Below the pieces are notes generated by a model. The model saw only the letters and a program-made list of their open reading frames with translations. It was not told the DNA's origin and ran no database searches. From assembly GCA_022737715.1 (NCBI GenBank), contig JAIITD010000100.1:1-6199 (forward strand): a stretch of DNA of 6,199 bases, written 5' to 3'. Made by a program: the position numbers and the translations under genes. Position 1 is the stretch's first letter. Each line of letters opens with the position of its first letter. Of the stretch, positions 6,126-6,199 are shown piece after piece. This stretch comes from Veillonella sp. (GTDB lineage: Bacteria > Bacillota > Negativicutes > Veillonellales > Veillonellaceae).

Positions 6126-6199
6126 GAGTCTCTAACTTCTCCTCCCTATCGCTCGTAGGTCAAATGGTGAATGTTGAATAGGCAGTTCTCCTGACTCGG
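6126..6199 (-). promoter_or_regulatory. Cobalamin riboswitch, 3' part (5' part off window)
   Basis: Cobalamin riboswitches bind adenosyl- or other cobalamins and usually shut off B12 synthesis or transport genes. On the minus strand the window starts inside the B12 box, CCGAGTCAGGAGAACTGCC (6199-6181), a near match to the family's AGYCAGGAGACCTGCC with A replacing the first C of ACC. Downstream, CCTA-CGAGCGA-TAGG (6159-6145) forms a hairpin in the position of P13, whose loop in this class kisses L5. AGGGAG (6147-6142) can pair with CTCCCT (6128-6123), forming an antiterminator-like helix. The aptamer core (P2 to P6) and the promoter lie beyond the right edge, so ligand type cannot be judged. 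Confidence 0.8.

Noticed and set aside
5955..6158. 67-codon plus-strand frame at the right end
   Set aside because: It runs antisense through the riboswitch terminator and P13-like hairpin, has no good ribosome site and no recognisable protein features.

Overview
The window looks like a chromosomal segment of a low-to-mid GC Firmicute. The protein sequences, the gene order mfd / SpoVB-like transporter / mazG (familiar from the Bacillus yab region) and the cobalamin-riboswitch remnant fit the Negativicutes, with Veillonella as my best guess. That assignment rests on recognition, not on a search. Every gene I can support lies on the minus strand, so reading order runs from the high coordinates down.

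At the right edge (about 6199 to 6094) is the 3' end of a cobalamin riboswitch: a recognisable B12 box, a P13-like hairpin and an intrinsic terminator. Only about 155 bases of sequence without a recognisable gene follow before a very strong hairpin terminator (5883-5937). These bases hold tiny ORFs in competing frames, none of which I recognise. So the riboswitch appears to control a very short RNA or a microprotein rather than a standard B12 gene. This is the most interesting part of the window.

Next comes a complete tRNA-Leu(UAG) gene (5636-5720) with a near-consensus promoter and two tandem terminators. The mfd promoter sits inside the T-tract of the second terminator and carries a perfect dyad between its -35 and -10 elements.

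The rest (1-5483) is a compact minus-strand operon. It encodes Mfd (transcription-repair coupling factor), then a 14-TM-type MOP/SpoVB-like lipid-linked oligosaccharide flippase candidate (4-bp overlap), then a MazG nucleotide pyrophosphohydrolase (17-bp overlap, cut by the window's left edge). The overlaps imply co-transcription and translational coupling. The operon joins DNA-damage handling, envelope polysaccharide export and nucleotide-pool cleaning, a grouping conserved in Firmicutes without an obvious single pathway.
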